From Temnopleurus reevesii (Eukaryota > Echinodermata > Echinoidea > Temnopleuroida > Temnopleuridae): a DNA stretch of 64,000 bases. Below the pieces are notes generated by a model. That model made no database searches, was not told the origin of the DNA, and saw only the letters and a program-made list of their open reading frames with translations. The stretch is from positions 27,461 through 91,460 of the forward strand of contig BQKZ01001400.1 of NCBI GenBank assembly GCA_036244855.1, written 5' to 3'. Shown in pieces: positions 12,536 to 23,779 of this stretch (position 1 is the first letter of the stretch; every line of letters begins with the position of its first letter). The translations under genes and the position numbers were made by a program.

Positions 12536-13439
12536 GGATGTACTTCACTGGTTTCTCTTCAGTGCATTAATCATTGAGAAAGTCACATCACAAATGGCAA
12601 GAAAGAGCTCCTCAAATTGTGGTTTGAGTTGCTTTTGAAATGGTACTTAAAATCTGTCCATTAAAAAAAAATTAAAAGAAAATTTGTCCAATTCACTTCA
12701 TTGTGGTTTAGTCAATGTTGTTTGCAATGTGAAGGACTTTTACTGTGCAAACAAACTAAAATATACAGGAATAACCCGCCCCAGCCTCGTAATAGTTTGG
12801 TTGCCCTCCTTTGACTGACCTTCTTCAAATGGCCTGTCCTGAAACTTTTTACTCAAACTAAAAAATATCACAGTAAAGTTGAAAATATATATGCGAAATA
12901 CCACCTGACAAGTCATATTCCAATTTACAGATTTTCAGATTGCTTTTCCTTCTCTGCTCAGTCTTATTCTCTGAATAAAATGTGTTTGAATGTTGTTGTT
13001 TTTTAATAGATTTCAAACTGAAAATCACAAAGAATGCAACATTTTCTACGGTGAAATGCCAAAACTGTAGCATAAAAGTAAATTGCCAGTGTCTGAACTC
13101 AGACTTTTGCCTAAAAACTGGCAGCTCTGAGTATAAATTACCTATGTACACCCACGACTGATGTTAAGAGCCGCCATCAGCGGAAGTTTTACAATAAAAG
13201 TCTGGCATGCAACTGGCCAAAAAGTTTTCAGGGGATGTAAACAGGGTCCAAATTACTAGGGTTCACTGATGATGAGGTTGGCTATGGTAATTGAAAACTG
13301 AAGTTCAAGATCAAATAGCATCGGATGAAGCACTAAACTTCCTGCCAACACCTTTGGCAAACAACCCTCTTCAAATCTGACTGTGAACTTGATGTGAAGG
13401 GCAGGAGGAGGGGGTGGACTTTGGTCCTTTTTCATGGAA
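12536..13439. other. No feature seen
   Basis: AT-rich DNA without recognisable repeats or coding signal. The word AAGTTTTCAGGGGATG near 13227 is weakly reminiscent of text near 19850 but too short to use. Confidence 0.45.
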
Positions 13440-14110
13440 TATTTATTTTCTCACCCTTCTTTCTTTCTCCCTATATCTCTCTGTCCTATGTCTGTGCATG
13501 TCTCTGTTTCTTTCTCTTTCTTTTTCTCTTTCTCTCTCTCTCTTTCCCTCTCTGTCTCTATCTCGTACTCTGCCTCTTTCTGTGTCTCTGTTTCTCTCTA
13601 TCTCTATGTCTCTTTCTTTTTCTCTCTGTCTCTTTCTCTGTCTGTCTCTGTCTCTCTATCTCCTACTGGCCCTTTCTCTCTGTCTGTCTCTTTCTCTCTC
13701 TCTCTCTCTCTCTGTCTCTTTCTCTTTCTCTGTCTTTCTCTCTGTCTCTTTGTTTGTCCCACCATCCATCTTCCTCTCGTTTAGGGCGTAGGGAGAAACT
13801 TTGATAGGTTTTCATGGAATATTTCTCTTCATCTCTCTGTCTGTTTCTCTAACTCTATGTGTCTCCCTTTAACTATCTTTCTCCCTCTCCCTCTCTTTGA
13901 AGGAGGGTAGGGGAGTTGTCTGGTTATGTATGAATTTAAGTCTGCTTTCAAGAAAATTTTCTTTCCCTCTCTTGCTCTGTATTTTTCTCTAACTCTCTGT
14001 GTCTCTCTTAGACTGTCTTTGTCCCTCTCCCTCTCTTTGAGGGTGGGTGGGGGAAAAATTGTCTGGGTATACTGTATAAACTTTTGTCTGCTTTCATGGA
14101 ATGTGAGTCT
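13440..14110 (+). repeat. CT-rich microsatellite block with ~140-bp sub-units
   Basis: An almost pure pyrimidine tract (CTCTGTCTCTTTCT words) runs from about 13490 to 13760. After it, a unit of roughly 140 bases ending in CCCTCTCTTTGAGGGTGGGT repeats at about 13810-13940 and 13945-14090, each opening with a TTTTCATGGAAT-like word. Three overlapping Ser/Leu/Phe frames over it are artefacts. Confidence 0.85.
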
Positions 14111-14442
14111 CAACATGATTGATTAATAGTGTTTCACAACCGGATATGTTTGTGAATATGCTGCTGAAAGGGAATATTACCTCATTTGCAATAATTGTCA
14201 AATAATTTGAACTTGTCTCTGTCTCATGTACCAGCTATCCCTTGAATTTTTATTAAATTTAGAGAGACATATGGAGGCCATTTTTTTCCTCCTTTTTTTG
14301 CTAGTCAACTCATCCAAGGGGAGTGGATAAGTATTGTCAGCAATTACTAGACTTTCACTTTGCAATGCGACCGCTAATAACAGTGTTAAATTTATGGACA
14401 GCTGAAGCAGTCCTTTATGCATTTTTGCAAAAACAAAATGAG

Positions 14443-14689
14443 TTTTGATAATAAAAATAATATCTCTTATTTACCCAGGGTAACCACTTTCAGCTGTAAG
14501 CTGTTCTTCCAGCGGGTCCTGCATAACATAAAGTTATTATTACCCTTCTCCATTCTTAAATGTTAAGCGTGTGGCAAAAAGGCAGATGGTCCCATTTTTT
14601 AAAGTCTTTGGTATGACTCGGCCGCAAGTCAAACCCACGACCTTCCATTCATGGAGCAGATGCTCGACCACTGAGCCACACAGGACCTC
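14443..14689 (-). mobile_element. Second tRNA-derived SINE family
   Basis: On the minus strand the head reads TGTGGCTCAGTGGTCGAGCA (box A: TGGCTCAGTGG), followed by GGTCGTGGGTTTGACTTGC (box B-like). The body runs to an AT-rich tail at left near ATAATAAAAATAATATC. Neither head nor body matches the common SINE here. It is the only copy in the window. The strand-specific tRNA-like promoter is good evidence for a SINE rather than a tRNA gene, because no cloverleaf continues. Confidence 0.75.
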
Positions 14690-14805
14690 ACTGTAATCCA
14701 GAACACATTATCTTCCACTTTGGCTCCCATAGATCTAATATTTTGAATAGTATTCGCATTGTAAAGCGAAAGCCCTGCCACCCCCACCCCAACAAAAAAA
14801 CCTGG

Positions 14806-15290
14806 GGCTCCAAGTCCTTAATACGTCAATGCATTTGTTTTACCTGTTGTATTAACACCTCTTTACAAAAACTTACAAAAAAACTCCAATTATACATAGG
14901 GCTGGATACGTTTACAAGACACCCTTCAGCAAGGAACTGGAGATGAGATGGTCTAGTGTACAAACCCCTCGTTCATTTCAAAGAAAACTATCGGACATTG
15001 GTCAAGTTTGCTGTCCATTGACAAAGCAGTGACCTGAAGCTACAAGTCCTTAATATGTCAATGCAGTTGTTTCACCTGCCGTCTTAACACCTCTTTACAA
15101 AAACCTTTTACAAAAGCCCTGCTTTTTGCCAATTAAATAGGGGGCTGGATAAATTTACAAGACACCCTTCAGCAAGGAACTGGAGATGAGATGGTCTAGT
15201 GTGACAAACTCCTCATTCATTTCGGAGAAAACTATCGGACACTGGTCAAGTTTGCTGTCCATTGACAAAGCAGTGACCTGAAGCTACAAT
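14806..15290 (+). repeat. Two-copy tandem duplication, ~232-bp period
   Basis: Copy 1 (14806-15040) and copy 2 (15041-15290) share long identical runs, for example ACAAGACACCCTTCAGCAAG and GAACTGGAGATGAGATGGTC, and both end GCAGTGACCTGAAGCTACAA. Divergence is low, so this is a fairly young duplication. Confidence 0.92.
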
Positions 15291-15974
15291 CGATGTAGTC
15301 GATTGATACTTGTCAGTGGATCCGAGGCAAAAAGAAACAGGTTTACTGATTAGTTTACACTCTGCCCTACTTTACGAATGGTGCATCTCCTAACCAAACG
15401 ATGCCAACCGATCCAGAAGGCTTTCTCCACAAGAGAATGGCTGAGAGTATAATGATAATAGTGAAAATAAAATTTATAGGGTGCATTATATGGGTGTTTC
15501 GAAGCACAGAGATTGACTGTCTCACATAATACCTGTTGAATTTACAGGCAACATATAATAAATTATAAGATTTGACAAATAAAGAACAAGATACTTATAT
15601 ACAACTAGTAATGTGCACCTCCAATGATAAACAACTTGAATCAAATTAACGCTTTTTAAAGAGGTGGTATTGAGAAGGGATTTAAACAAATTCAACGGAT
15701 TGGGCATTTTGGATATGAGGCAGAAGTTTATTTCCAAAGGTGGGGGAAATGGAAAAGAAAGTACGGCACCATATTGGGTTTAGTTCGTGGTCCGAGAGTG
15801 AATTGTGAGGACGATGAGCTGAGGGATCTAGTGAAAGAAAAAGAACGAAAAAAGACCAGATCTTGAAGATCTGAATATTGTCGTCATGTTCTCTCTCATT
15901 TTTGCTCAGTTATTGCTTTATTCACCTTTTAATTTTGACCCTATGTATATTCTAGAACATTTGGCATCTATGTA
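15291..15974. other. Mostly unannotated; LINE/SINE-type tail at 15449-15515
   Basis: The short stretch TAATGATAATAGTGAAAATAAAATTTATAGGGTGCAT... looks like the complement of an (ATT)n tail with the GCGC-TATATAA-type terminal motif seen on other elements here. The rest shows nothing. Confidence 0.4.
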
Positions 15975-16110
15975 AGGCCCCAGTCACATAGGGCCCCCCG
16001 GAATCAACACGATTCAACAACAATTCTTTGTTCACTTCACGGTTTGCTACCTGCAAACAAAGAGTCATGCGGAATCGTGTTGCTTCCAGGGCCCTATGTA
16101 ACTGGGGCCT
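15975..16110. mobile_element. Hairpin MITE, GTCACATAG family, middle-aged copy
   Basis: A 136-base inverted repeat. It opens AGGCCCCAGTCACATAGGGC and closes GCCCTATGTAACTGGGGCCT. The inner arms carry AACACGATTC / GAATCGTGTT and the centre carries TTCTTTGTT / AACAAAGA. Length equals the copy at 2332-2467. Confidence 0.88.
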
Positions 16111-16254
16111 AAGGCCGCTTTTCTCTACCCATTCAATGTTTCAACTATAATGCATCTTTGTCTGTTTTCTATCCACTCCAAATCCAGCTCCACACCAACA
16201 AAAACTTGTTCTATTACCATCGTATAACAGAATTTAAGCTCACATTTATATTGC

Positions 16255-16266
16255 CATTGTGAGCCC

Positions 16267-16297
<31 letters not shown>

Positions 16298-17395
16298 TCC
16301 TGTTTTATATTCTCCATACTTTTCATCCCCTTATTTCTCTCTTCATGCTTCAGTAAAACCAATTCACATTCATATAATTAGTATGAATTCACCTGTTAAA
16401 CCTCGGTCATCATATGAGTGAAGTGAATGAAGACCAAAGGTGTGTTCATATCTAAGGGGGTGTTGTTCAAAAGTTGCAATTGATCGCAAGTTGCAGTTGA
16501 TCGGAACGCGCCAATCAAAATCATTGTTTCATGCGCGTCTTGTTAATTGCGCACACCATGCGCGAATGAAAATGCGCGTTACAATTTGCAAAGTTGCAGT
16601 TGATTTGCAGTTGATTCTGAGCAATACCCCATAAGAAAGATAACATTTTGGGTGGCGCAGGTATGCTCTCTCGCTCTTTCTCTCTCTCTTTCTCCCTCTT
16701 TCTCCTCCTTCTCTTTAATCTCCCTGCTTTAATTTCTCTCTTCCTGCTTCAATAAAGCCAATCCCATTCATATAATTAGTATGAATTCACCTGTTAAACC
16801 TAAGTCATTTCATAATTGAATTGAGTGTAGACCAAACGTGTGTTCATATCAAGGGAAGATAGCACTTTGAGTGACGCTTCTAAGCTCTCTTTTGCTAGAT
16901 GCAAACAAAATAGGTTTTCTTCCCTTTTATTCTGTGGAAAAATGCTGAACGGTTTCTACATCTGTTCTGTGAATAAACAGGGAACCTATTGTCTTAAGCG
17001 TTCATGAAGCTGTTATGAAGGCTTGAGTGAAGTTGTTTACTTTGTTATTGCCAAATATTCCGATTGCATCTTGACAATAATACTCTTGCGCATTTCTTTC
17101 TCTCTCTCAACAACAAGCACAGTCCACTTTGTGCATCCCTAATGTATGTTACAGTCTATTTCTTACTAATCATAATTTATCTCTCCCTTTCTCTCTGCCC
17201 TCCCTTCTCGTTCCCCCCCCCCCCCCCCCTGGACATCCTCCCTCCCTCCAACCTCCTCTCCCTCTGCTTCATTGATTCAAGCAAGAATACCGATAATTAT
17301 TATAATCTCATTAGTGTGAACTCACCTGTTAATTGTCAGTCAACATAAGAATGAATACCAAGGGTGTGTTCACATCCAGAGAAGATAGCATGAAA
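16255..17395 (+). repeat. Three-copy diverged tandem repeat with CT tracts
   Basis: Each unit has a CT tract, then CAGTAAAACCAATTCACATT-like text, then ATTAGTATGAATTCACCTGT, then a GACCAAAGGTGTGTTCATATC-like end. Units lie at about 16260-16454, 16660-16880 and 17097-17395. The third is the most diverged and contains a run of 17 C at 17213-17229. A MITE sits in the end of unit 1. Confidence 0.8.
16455..16632 (+). mobile_element. GGGTGTTG-family MITE, copy 1
   Basis: A ~178-base element from AGGGGGTGTTGTTCAAAAGT to GATTCTGAGCAATACCCC. Its ends are imperfect inverted repeats, and TTGCAATTGATCGCAAG/TTGCAGTTGAT words recur throughout. Relatives lie at 28603-28780 (inverted), 30641-30781 and 46232-46409. 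Units 2 and 3 of the surrounding repeat lack it, so it inserted after the array formed. The target duplication is not clear. Confidence 0.85.
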
Positions 17396-19009
17396 ATAAA
17401 AAGGGAAAATGAAGAAAATAACACATTAGTATATATATAATTGACAAACATACAGCATCCAATGATAGATACTTGGAAATCCAATACACATCAATCAACT
17501 CATTTGTCTACTCATTTATATGTTAATTTTTTTCATCTGTCTATTTATGAATTTTTAATCTACTCATCCGATCACCAATTGTCTATTATTCAATATTTGA
17601 TTATAGTGTATCTACAGCAGAATGTGAAATTTCAGGAGTCCTTTTTATCATAATTGTCTTAAGAATATTTCAAGATTAATAAATAAAGTGGCATCTTGAA
17701 AGACCTTGTTATACCTTGTACATATCAAACAGAATAGATTTTTTTAAAAAAAAGGGAAGAAACTGAAGTTAAGATGTTCACAGACAGAGCATCATTTGTA
17801 GCGTTACATGAAACAAAACCTTCATCCTATTTGATCTAGCACACCTTCCGTCAGAAAGGTTGGGGATGCGTCTAAAGCACCTTAAGACAACATTGACCCT
17901 GTAGGATCGATATTGTTAGATCAATCTGAAGGTCGAGAAGATAAACAGGTCACAAGGAATTGAATCACCAACAGCTTGTATTCTTTCACCGTGTGTACAT
18001 GTTCCTACACCCTTCTTTGATGAATCTTGCTGTGAGCAAAAGGGACAAAAAAATTGGACAAAGTAAGCTAACTCATTCAAGCCTTCACAACACAAAAGAG
18101 AGTGGTTTCCATGTTTATTTACTGAACAGGTGTGACACATGTTCAACATTTCTACATAGAATAAGAGGGAAAGATTATTTGGCGTTCATCTCACTGTTGT
18201 GAATGTTTGAAAGGAGGTTGTTTACTTAGTTAAAATCATTTGTCTATTTTGCTCACAACCCATTTAACTTTTATCTGTATTTCTCTATTCTTTGCTCTCC
18301 ATTTTTATCTGTATGTCCGCCCTTTTGCTATCCCCTCTTCCTTTCCCCTCTCCCTCTCACTCCATCTTTGCCCTATCTTTCCACCTTTCTCTCTTATACC
18401 TCTCTCCATTCTTCCTCTCTCAATCTCTCTATCTCAATGAGCACCTATCCTTTCATTTTCTTTTCTCTCAGGAATACAAGGAAAGAAGTCAGTTTCTCAA
18501 CTCAAATATTTGCTTAAAACATACTTTTTCAAATTGTGAACTACAGTTGTGGGTCAGTCAGTAGAGGTGTAGATTATATTTGCATTGATTTCGTTGATCA
18601 TGGCGGTTTATTTCAAATTTTGCCATCTTTATTTTTCTATTACCCTTTCCTTTAAATTCCAAGAATTGGTTTATTAATAATCAGAACACAGCACACTTTG
18701 GAAACGGCCATTTAAAGCATCTGATGAATTATCATAATTACTACATAGTCTGTTTCTTTTAATCTCGACCGTATTTCTTTCATTACGAGCCCATGTTTGA
18801 TTTCCTATAACCTTTATGCAATTTCTCTCATAATCATCTCTCCTCGCTGATCCCTCTCCCTTCCAATTTGTCCTCTGGTAAGCAACGCCGGTCCATAACA
18901 TTGGGGCTAAAAGGATCCTAATTCAATAGACCTTGCCATGTTAACACCTTATGACTCTTGGCAGACACGATCGCACTTATCAAAACGCTCTCCGTTAATC
19001 ACTGCCGGT
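17396..19009. other. No gene seen; CT-rich tract at 18290-18440
   Basis: AT-rich DNA with one pyrimidine-rich stretch (CCTCTCCCTCTC words). The frames over it are Ser/Leu/Phe/Pro artefacts. No transposon ends were recognised. Confidence 0.5.
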
Positions 19010-19260
19010 ATATCTCTCTATCTCTTTCACTCTATTTCACTCTCTACATGTATGTCAGTCCCTCAGTCCCTCTGTCGCTCGTTTTTGTAAATGTTTTATT
19101 TCTTGCTTTTTTTTTCAGTTTACGAAAGATTGGGTAACACAACACACATCAGTACATGAACTAAAAATAATTTTGACAGTAAATGAATCCTTACTGTATT
19201 GCCAAACATAACATAAATACAGTATGATTAAAAAAGATGATTATTCTACCTTCCTCTTTT

Positions 19261-19300
<40 letters not shown>

Positions 19301-19815
19301 CCTCTCTCACTGTCTCTCTCCTCCTTAGAATAGACATGATTACAGTGATTATATGGCCCAAAGTTAATCCCTGCCATTATGATATTCTCTCTCTATTCCT
19401 CTCTACTCTCCTCTGTTTTTATTATTCTGTCTTTCTGTATGTTTGTCAGTTTGTTCATCTCTCTTTCTCATGACAGTTATTAAATGGCTCAAAGTTAGCA
19501 TCTAAAAATATGATAATCTTTTTATCTTATTCTCTTTCTCTCTCCTAAATGTGTCTATTTTTGTCTTTCTGTATGTTTGTAAATCTGTCTCATATTCTTT
19601 CTCTCTTCTCCTCATTTGTTTATTCTCTCCCTCATAGAATATACAGTTTGTATATTCCAAATTGCTCTTTCTCTCTCCTCTTCCTCCTATATCTACATTT
19701 GCCTTTAGTCATGCTGGTATATATCTTTACTTCTCTCTGTTAATTTTCTAGATCTCTTTCATAGAATATACAGGTTTTATGTAGCAAATTGTCCTTTCTT
19801 TCTACTCTACATGAA
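19010..19815 (+). repeat. CT-rich degenerate tandem block
   Basis: (CT)n at 19265-19296 begins a run of ~120-160 base units, each with a CTCT-rich half, a TCTTTCTGTATGTTTGTCAG-like word and a CATAGAATATACAG-like or TTAAATGGCTCAAAGTTA-like word. Spacing is irregular. No coding potential. Confidence 0.7.
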
Positions 19816-21094
19816 TAACAAAATTGGAAACAATCCAGGTCAGGAAATTTTCAGGGGGTCGCTTAATGGAGGGCAACCACAACAACTTAGTTCTTTATTC
19901 GGGGGGGGGGGGGGCATTATAAACTGAAATCAACCATTTTCAAACTTGCATATTCATTCGAAACAAACCACTTAATATCGAGCTAAAATGTAGGGCATTA
20001 TTTAATTCAACGATCAAATTCAAAGAATGCTTTTAAAAGAGAGGAAGTCGTAATGGCGACTGGAAAGAAGAGATGACATTAATACTAGGTAAGGTTTTCA
20101 TGAATCACAATCATCACTCTTCTATTTCCCCTTTCACATTAGCAATTTTCCCCCAGCATTAAAGAAAATGTGGGTACCATTGTCAATAGTACAGGAATCA
20201 TCTGAATCTTATAATTTCATTGGTAATGTATATTCAAGATACAACCGATTTACCACTAATTATTTATCAGCTACCAGCCGGTCACTTATACTTAGGTCTC
20301 TCCCACTCCGCACCATGCACAGAAAAACCTCTACAGGGAACTTCGGCAGGAAGAGCATGGTCATTCTGCTGTCCAAAAGTAACGTGCTTCTACAGCACTG
20401 ATCTATTTTTACTCTTTGGATAGAAATTGGTCATTTCATTGTGTCTCACTTTTAGATATTCTTGGTTTTGATTATATCAGAAATGTAGTATACATTTAAA
20501 CCTGGTTTGTGGTGATTTGGCATTGGTAAATAATGCCTTAAGATCTGCAGACTATTAACGAGTTGGTTTACTTCAAAGAACCAGAAAATGCATATTCAAT
20601 TCAAAGCAGCACGTATATGTTCCCTTTTGAGAGACTGCATGACGAAGCAGGAGAAACAGATCCCTATATTAACTAGTATGGATACCCTAAAAGCCTTTGA
20701 TATGCATTGGATACAAATCAGGCCGCAGGGCGAAATGCACTCAAACAAGAGGTCCGTTGGAGGGGGCTTCACCATTACAGAGAGACGCTGCAGTGTGGCC
20801 AATCTTAAGAATTCAGCCTGGTCAAGACCTCTCCATGGCTAATAATATCTTGGATTCATATAGTGACGTATAATGTCTCCAGTTGCTAGAAGAGCTTCCT
20901 ATATCATTACTCGGTCACTGGACTCACTCACAATTGGAAGGCCAGCTCTCCTTGATGGTCGAGCTGAACGTGGGCAATCCGCCACATTTTTAAATTGTAA
21001 ATGTTTCAATACAGAAATAAATTCAATCGATTAATCAAACCTAGCATTAACGCAACCATATAATTGCACAAATAATCAAATAATGTGTTGCTAT
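19816..21094. other. No confident gene; poly-G run and short open frame
   Basis: A G run lies at about 19901-19914. The text at 20300-20367 resembles repeats near 11570 and 12110. A plus frame at 20588-20842 (84 codons) has balanced composition and no low-complexity sequence, but I recognise no domain and see no clear splice context. Confidence 0.4.
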
Positions 21095-21228
21095 CTCCTA
21101 CCGGTCCCCAATCACACCTGGATAGAGTGCAGTTTTGTGGACAAATTTCTTACAGAAGGAAAGTAATGCCATGGGTGGGATTGGAACCTATGACCTTCTG
21201 GTTGAAAGGTGAGAGTCCGAACCACTCC
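21095..21228 (-). mobile_element. SINE fragment (head and core)
   Basis: Complement of the head and core only: CACACCTGGATAGAGTGCAG, then AATGCCATGGGTGGGATTGG and GGTTGAAAGGTGAGAGTCCG. The (ATT)n tail half is missing, unusual for LINE-type priming and so more likely lost by later deletion. Confidence 0.85.
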
Positions 21229-22132
21229 GGAAACCATGTCCGCATAGAATCAATTTGATCAAATCAAGTTCTAGCTTGACAATAACTTTTCAGACATTTG
21301 GGTTTTATTGTAGCTAAGGTCATATCATCTCAATTGATTATGCATATATTATTCCAGGTATAAGACTATTAAGCTGCTTCATTCTACACATGGAAGATGT
21401 GCAGGATTATTGTTGGGCAATAAAACAAAAGACTTTTGCAAATTCAAATACCAAGATTCCACTGATGAAATTGCACCAGAATTGGGTCTGTATGTCAAAT
21501 AATCTCTTGGTCTCAAGATTCCTTTGATAAGGTCAATCTGCCAAATTAGAAATTCTGAAACTCAGGAAAGTGCGAATGTCCCACACTTTGGCCTTTTGAG
21601 TGGGTCGTCTCAATGAGGAGTGCCGCTACATGAGTGGACAAGCTTTATAGGTGTTGACGACGATCAAACATTCAAAATATCTTCATGAATGAGAAATGTT
21701 TTTACTTTGGAGCCTTTACCTTTGGTACAAAGCTTTGATCAAATCTGTCTATAAAAACACCCAAGGTGGTCTCTACAAATTCATTTAGATGTTAATCACT
21801 TTCTAGGTAGTCAAGAAAGATGTTTTTTTCATGGACAGGTTGTCTTTATATGCATATTAAAAAGCAGGTTTAAATGTTTTATCTAAAGTCCCATTCGCCA
21901 TTTTCAGCATTCACCTATTTCATATTTTCGGATCGAAATGCTTTAAAAAGTTATATGAGAAAAGTAGCACTACTTGAATCACCTGACACCTGATGTGTCA
22001 TTAACTAATATACTGTAACTCAACATTTAATGCAATCATCTCTTTCCTTATAATAAAATATCCCATTTAACATCACACATCATAGTTTCCCCCTGCTGCG
22101 TATGCATCACATTTCTTACATCACATCTCTCC
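21229..22132. other. No feature seen
   Basis: AT-rich, apparently single-copy sequence with no long frame. Confidence 0.45.
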
Positions 22133-22195
22133 CGTACAGGTTCCGACTCTCACATTTTCAACTCAAGGGACGGCGGTTCAAATCCCTTTTCAACC
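22133..22195 (+). mobile_element. Possible SINE head fragment
   Basis: Reads CAGGTTCCGACTCTCACATT, then GACGGCGGTTCAAATCCC, matching the box A-to-box B stretch of the common SINE. The core does not follow. It could also be a chance tRNA-like match. Confidence 0.45.
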
Positions 22196-23779
22196 AAAAC
22201 AAGGTACCTTGACAGGTTGAACAACATATTTAATCTTTGGTAAAGCTGTCATGGTTTCTGAAACCCCAAGGTTTTGGTTCTAAGTGCGAACCTTACTATT
22301 ACCTCTTAATGTTTGAGCAAACCCAAACATGTCAGTAAAACTCTTCTGGACATATATGAATGCAGGTACAGGTAATTGCAAATACAAAAGGTGCTCCCAA
22401 ACTCTTCCAAATGAATATAAATTGTACCTGAAGCTGAATGTTCCACTAAAAGGTACATAGGATGAGAGAGGTACCAGGTTGTGTGGATTTATTGTTTGCT
22501 TCGTTTGCGTTTTCCATTTGCTATAGTAGGAACATTCGAGGGGCAAACTCAAATTTATATGTCTTGTGGCGTTAAAAGAAAATTGTGATCAATCGCAAAT
22601 CAATTTCAAATTGAAACAAGCATTCTGATTGGCTTATGTTTGGCAATTCTAAAAAGAGTGGAGGTAATCACAACCGCGTTTGCTTTGGCTAAAAATACTA
22701 CAACTTGGACAATGTACTGCTTTTCATTCTTTCAAGATTCATTTCAGCAAACTTAAGAATCAATTTGTTGTCAAACATTACAAATTTATCAAGTGAAGTT
22801 TCAAGTTTAATTTGGAATTAATTTCTACATAAAAAAATGACTTAATTATAACCTGCCTTTAGCACATCCAAATAGATATCCTTCACCTTTTTCATCAAGA
22901 ATAGTGAATAGCAGAAAGACATTTTATGACACAATTTTTGCCACCAACAATAAACTATGTCCAGCGATAGCTCATGATACCGTCGATATTAATCTGTTGG
23001 TGCTTGGGAGGTGTCTTACAGTTTGGAAAGGTATACCGCATGTGTGACATCTATCATTCATGGGTAATAGGCGGGTTTAATTATAGATGCAAATTTTATG
23101 CACACCTCTAACACAAAGGTTGTTCTTGACAACCCGAAAGCTTGCCTGAGGCTTGCCCGACATAGTAATGTATGCAAACTGGATTTTAAGTATTGTAGTC
23201 TTATTGTTATCAACCGGTCTATGGAATACCACGTAACTACGTTAAACTCACATAAATTTGAATATATAAATAAACCCGCCTATTGCCCATTCCTTTTCCT
23301 CTCTCATACAGATCAGTGTGTCCTCCGAATGAAATCGTAGCAGAGGTCGAAAAATGTGATATGGGACTAAACTCTTGATATATCATAATATTAACCGCAT
23401 CAGATATCTGAGCAAGGCAACTTTAAAACCATATCGCCCGATTAGGATCGAAAGCATATATTGCCCTGTCAATTATTTTCTTATATTGCCGCTCAGAAAA
23501 GTCTATGTTGAATTGTGTGTTAAAATCAAGTGCATATATCACTACGCCTCTAAATGCGCGTACTTGCTAATTACGCGATCTTGATGAAGACGCGTGTTGA
23601 TGACGTCAGAATGGCGTGCAAAGTGACATTTGGATGACAACCGAACATTTTCGGTGGTTGTTTTACCATATGGGAGCCTTTAAGTCAATATCATAAAATA
23701 AATTTTGTGTTAATTGAAATGCGAGAGATATTTAAGATGTTCTAAAATGTTTCTGATTCGGCTCTAGATATCTGATTTG
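22196..23779. other. No gene; dispersed repeat at 23125-23290
   Basis: The segment 23125-23290 (ACAACCCGAAAGCTTGCC, AGTAATGTATGCAAACTGGA, GGAATACCACGTAACTA) is a diverged direct copy of about 43085-43310. Nothing else was recognised. A CRE octamer (GATGACGTCAGA) lies near 23600. Confidence 0.5.

Noticed and set aside
13394..13804. Three overlapping plus frames of 116-136 codons
   Set aside because: Pyrimidine-rich microsatellite: Ser/Leu/Phe/Cys composition in all frames.
14600..14690. Possible tRNA gene on the minus strand
   Set aside because: Boxes A and B are present but no cloverleaf or acceptor stem; the body and tail fit a SINE.
20588..20842. 84-codon frame with balanced composition
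   Set aside because: No recognised domain, no splice context; could be chance. Kept only as a note.
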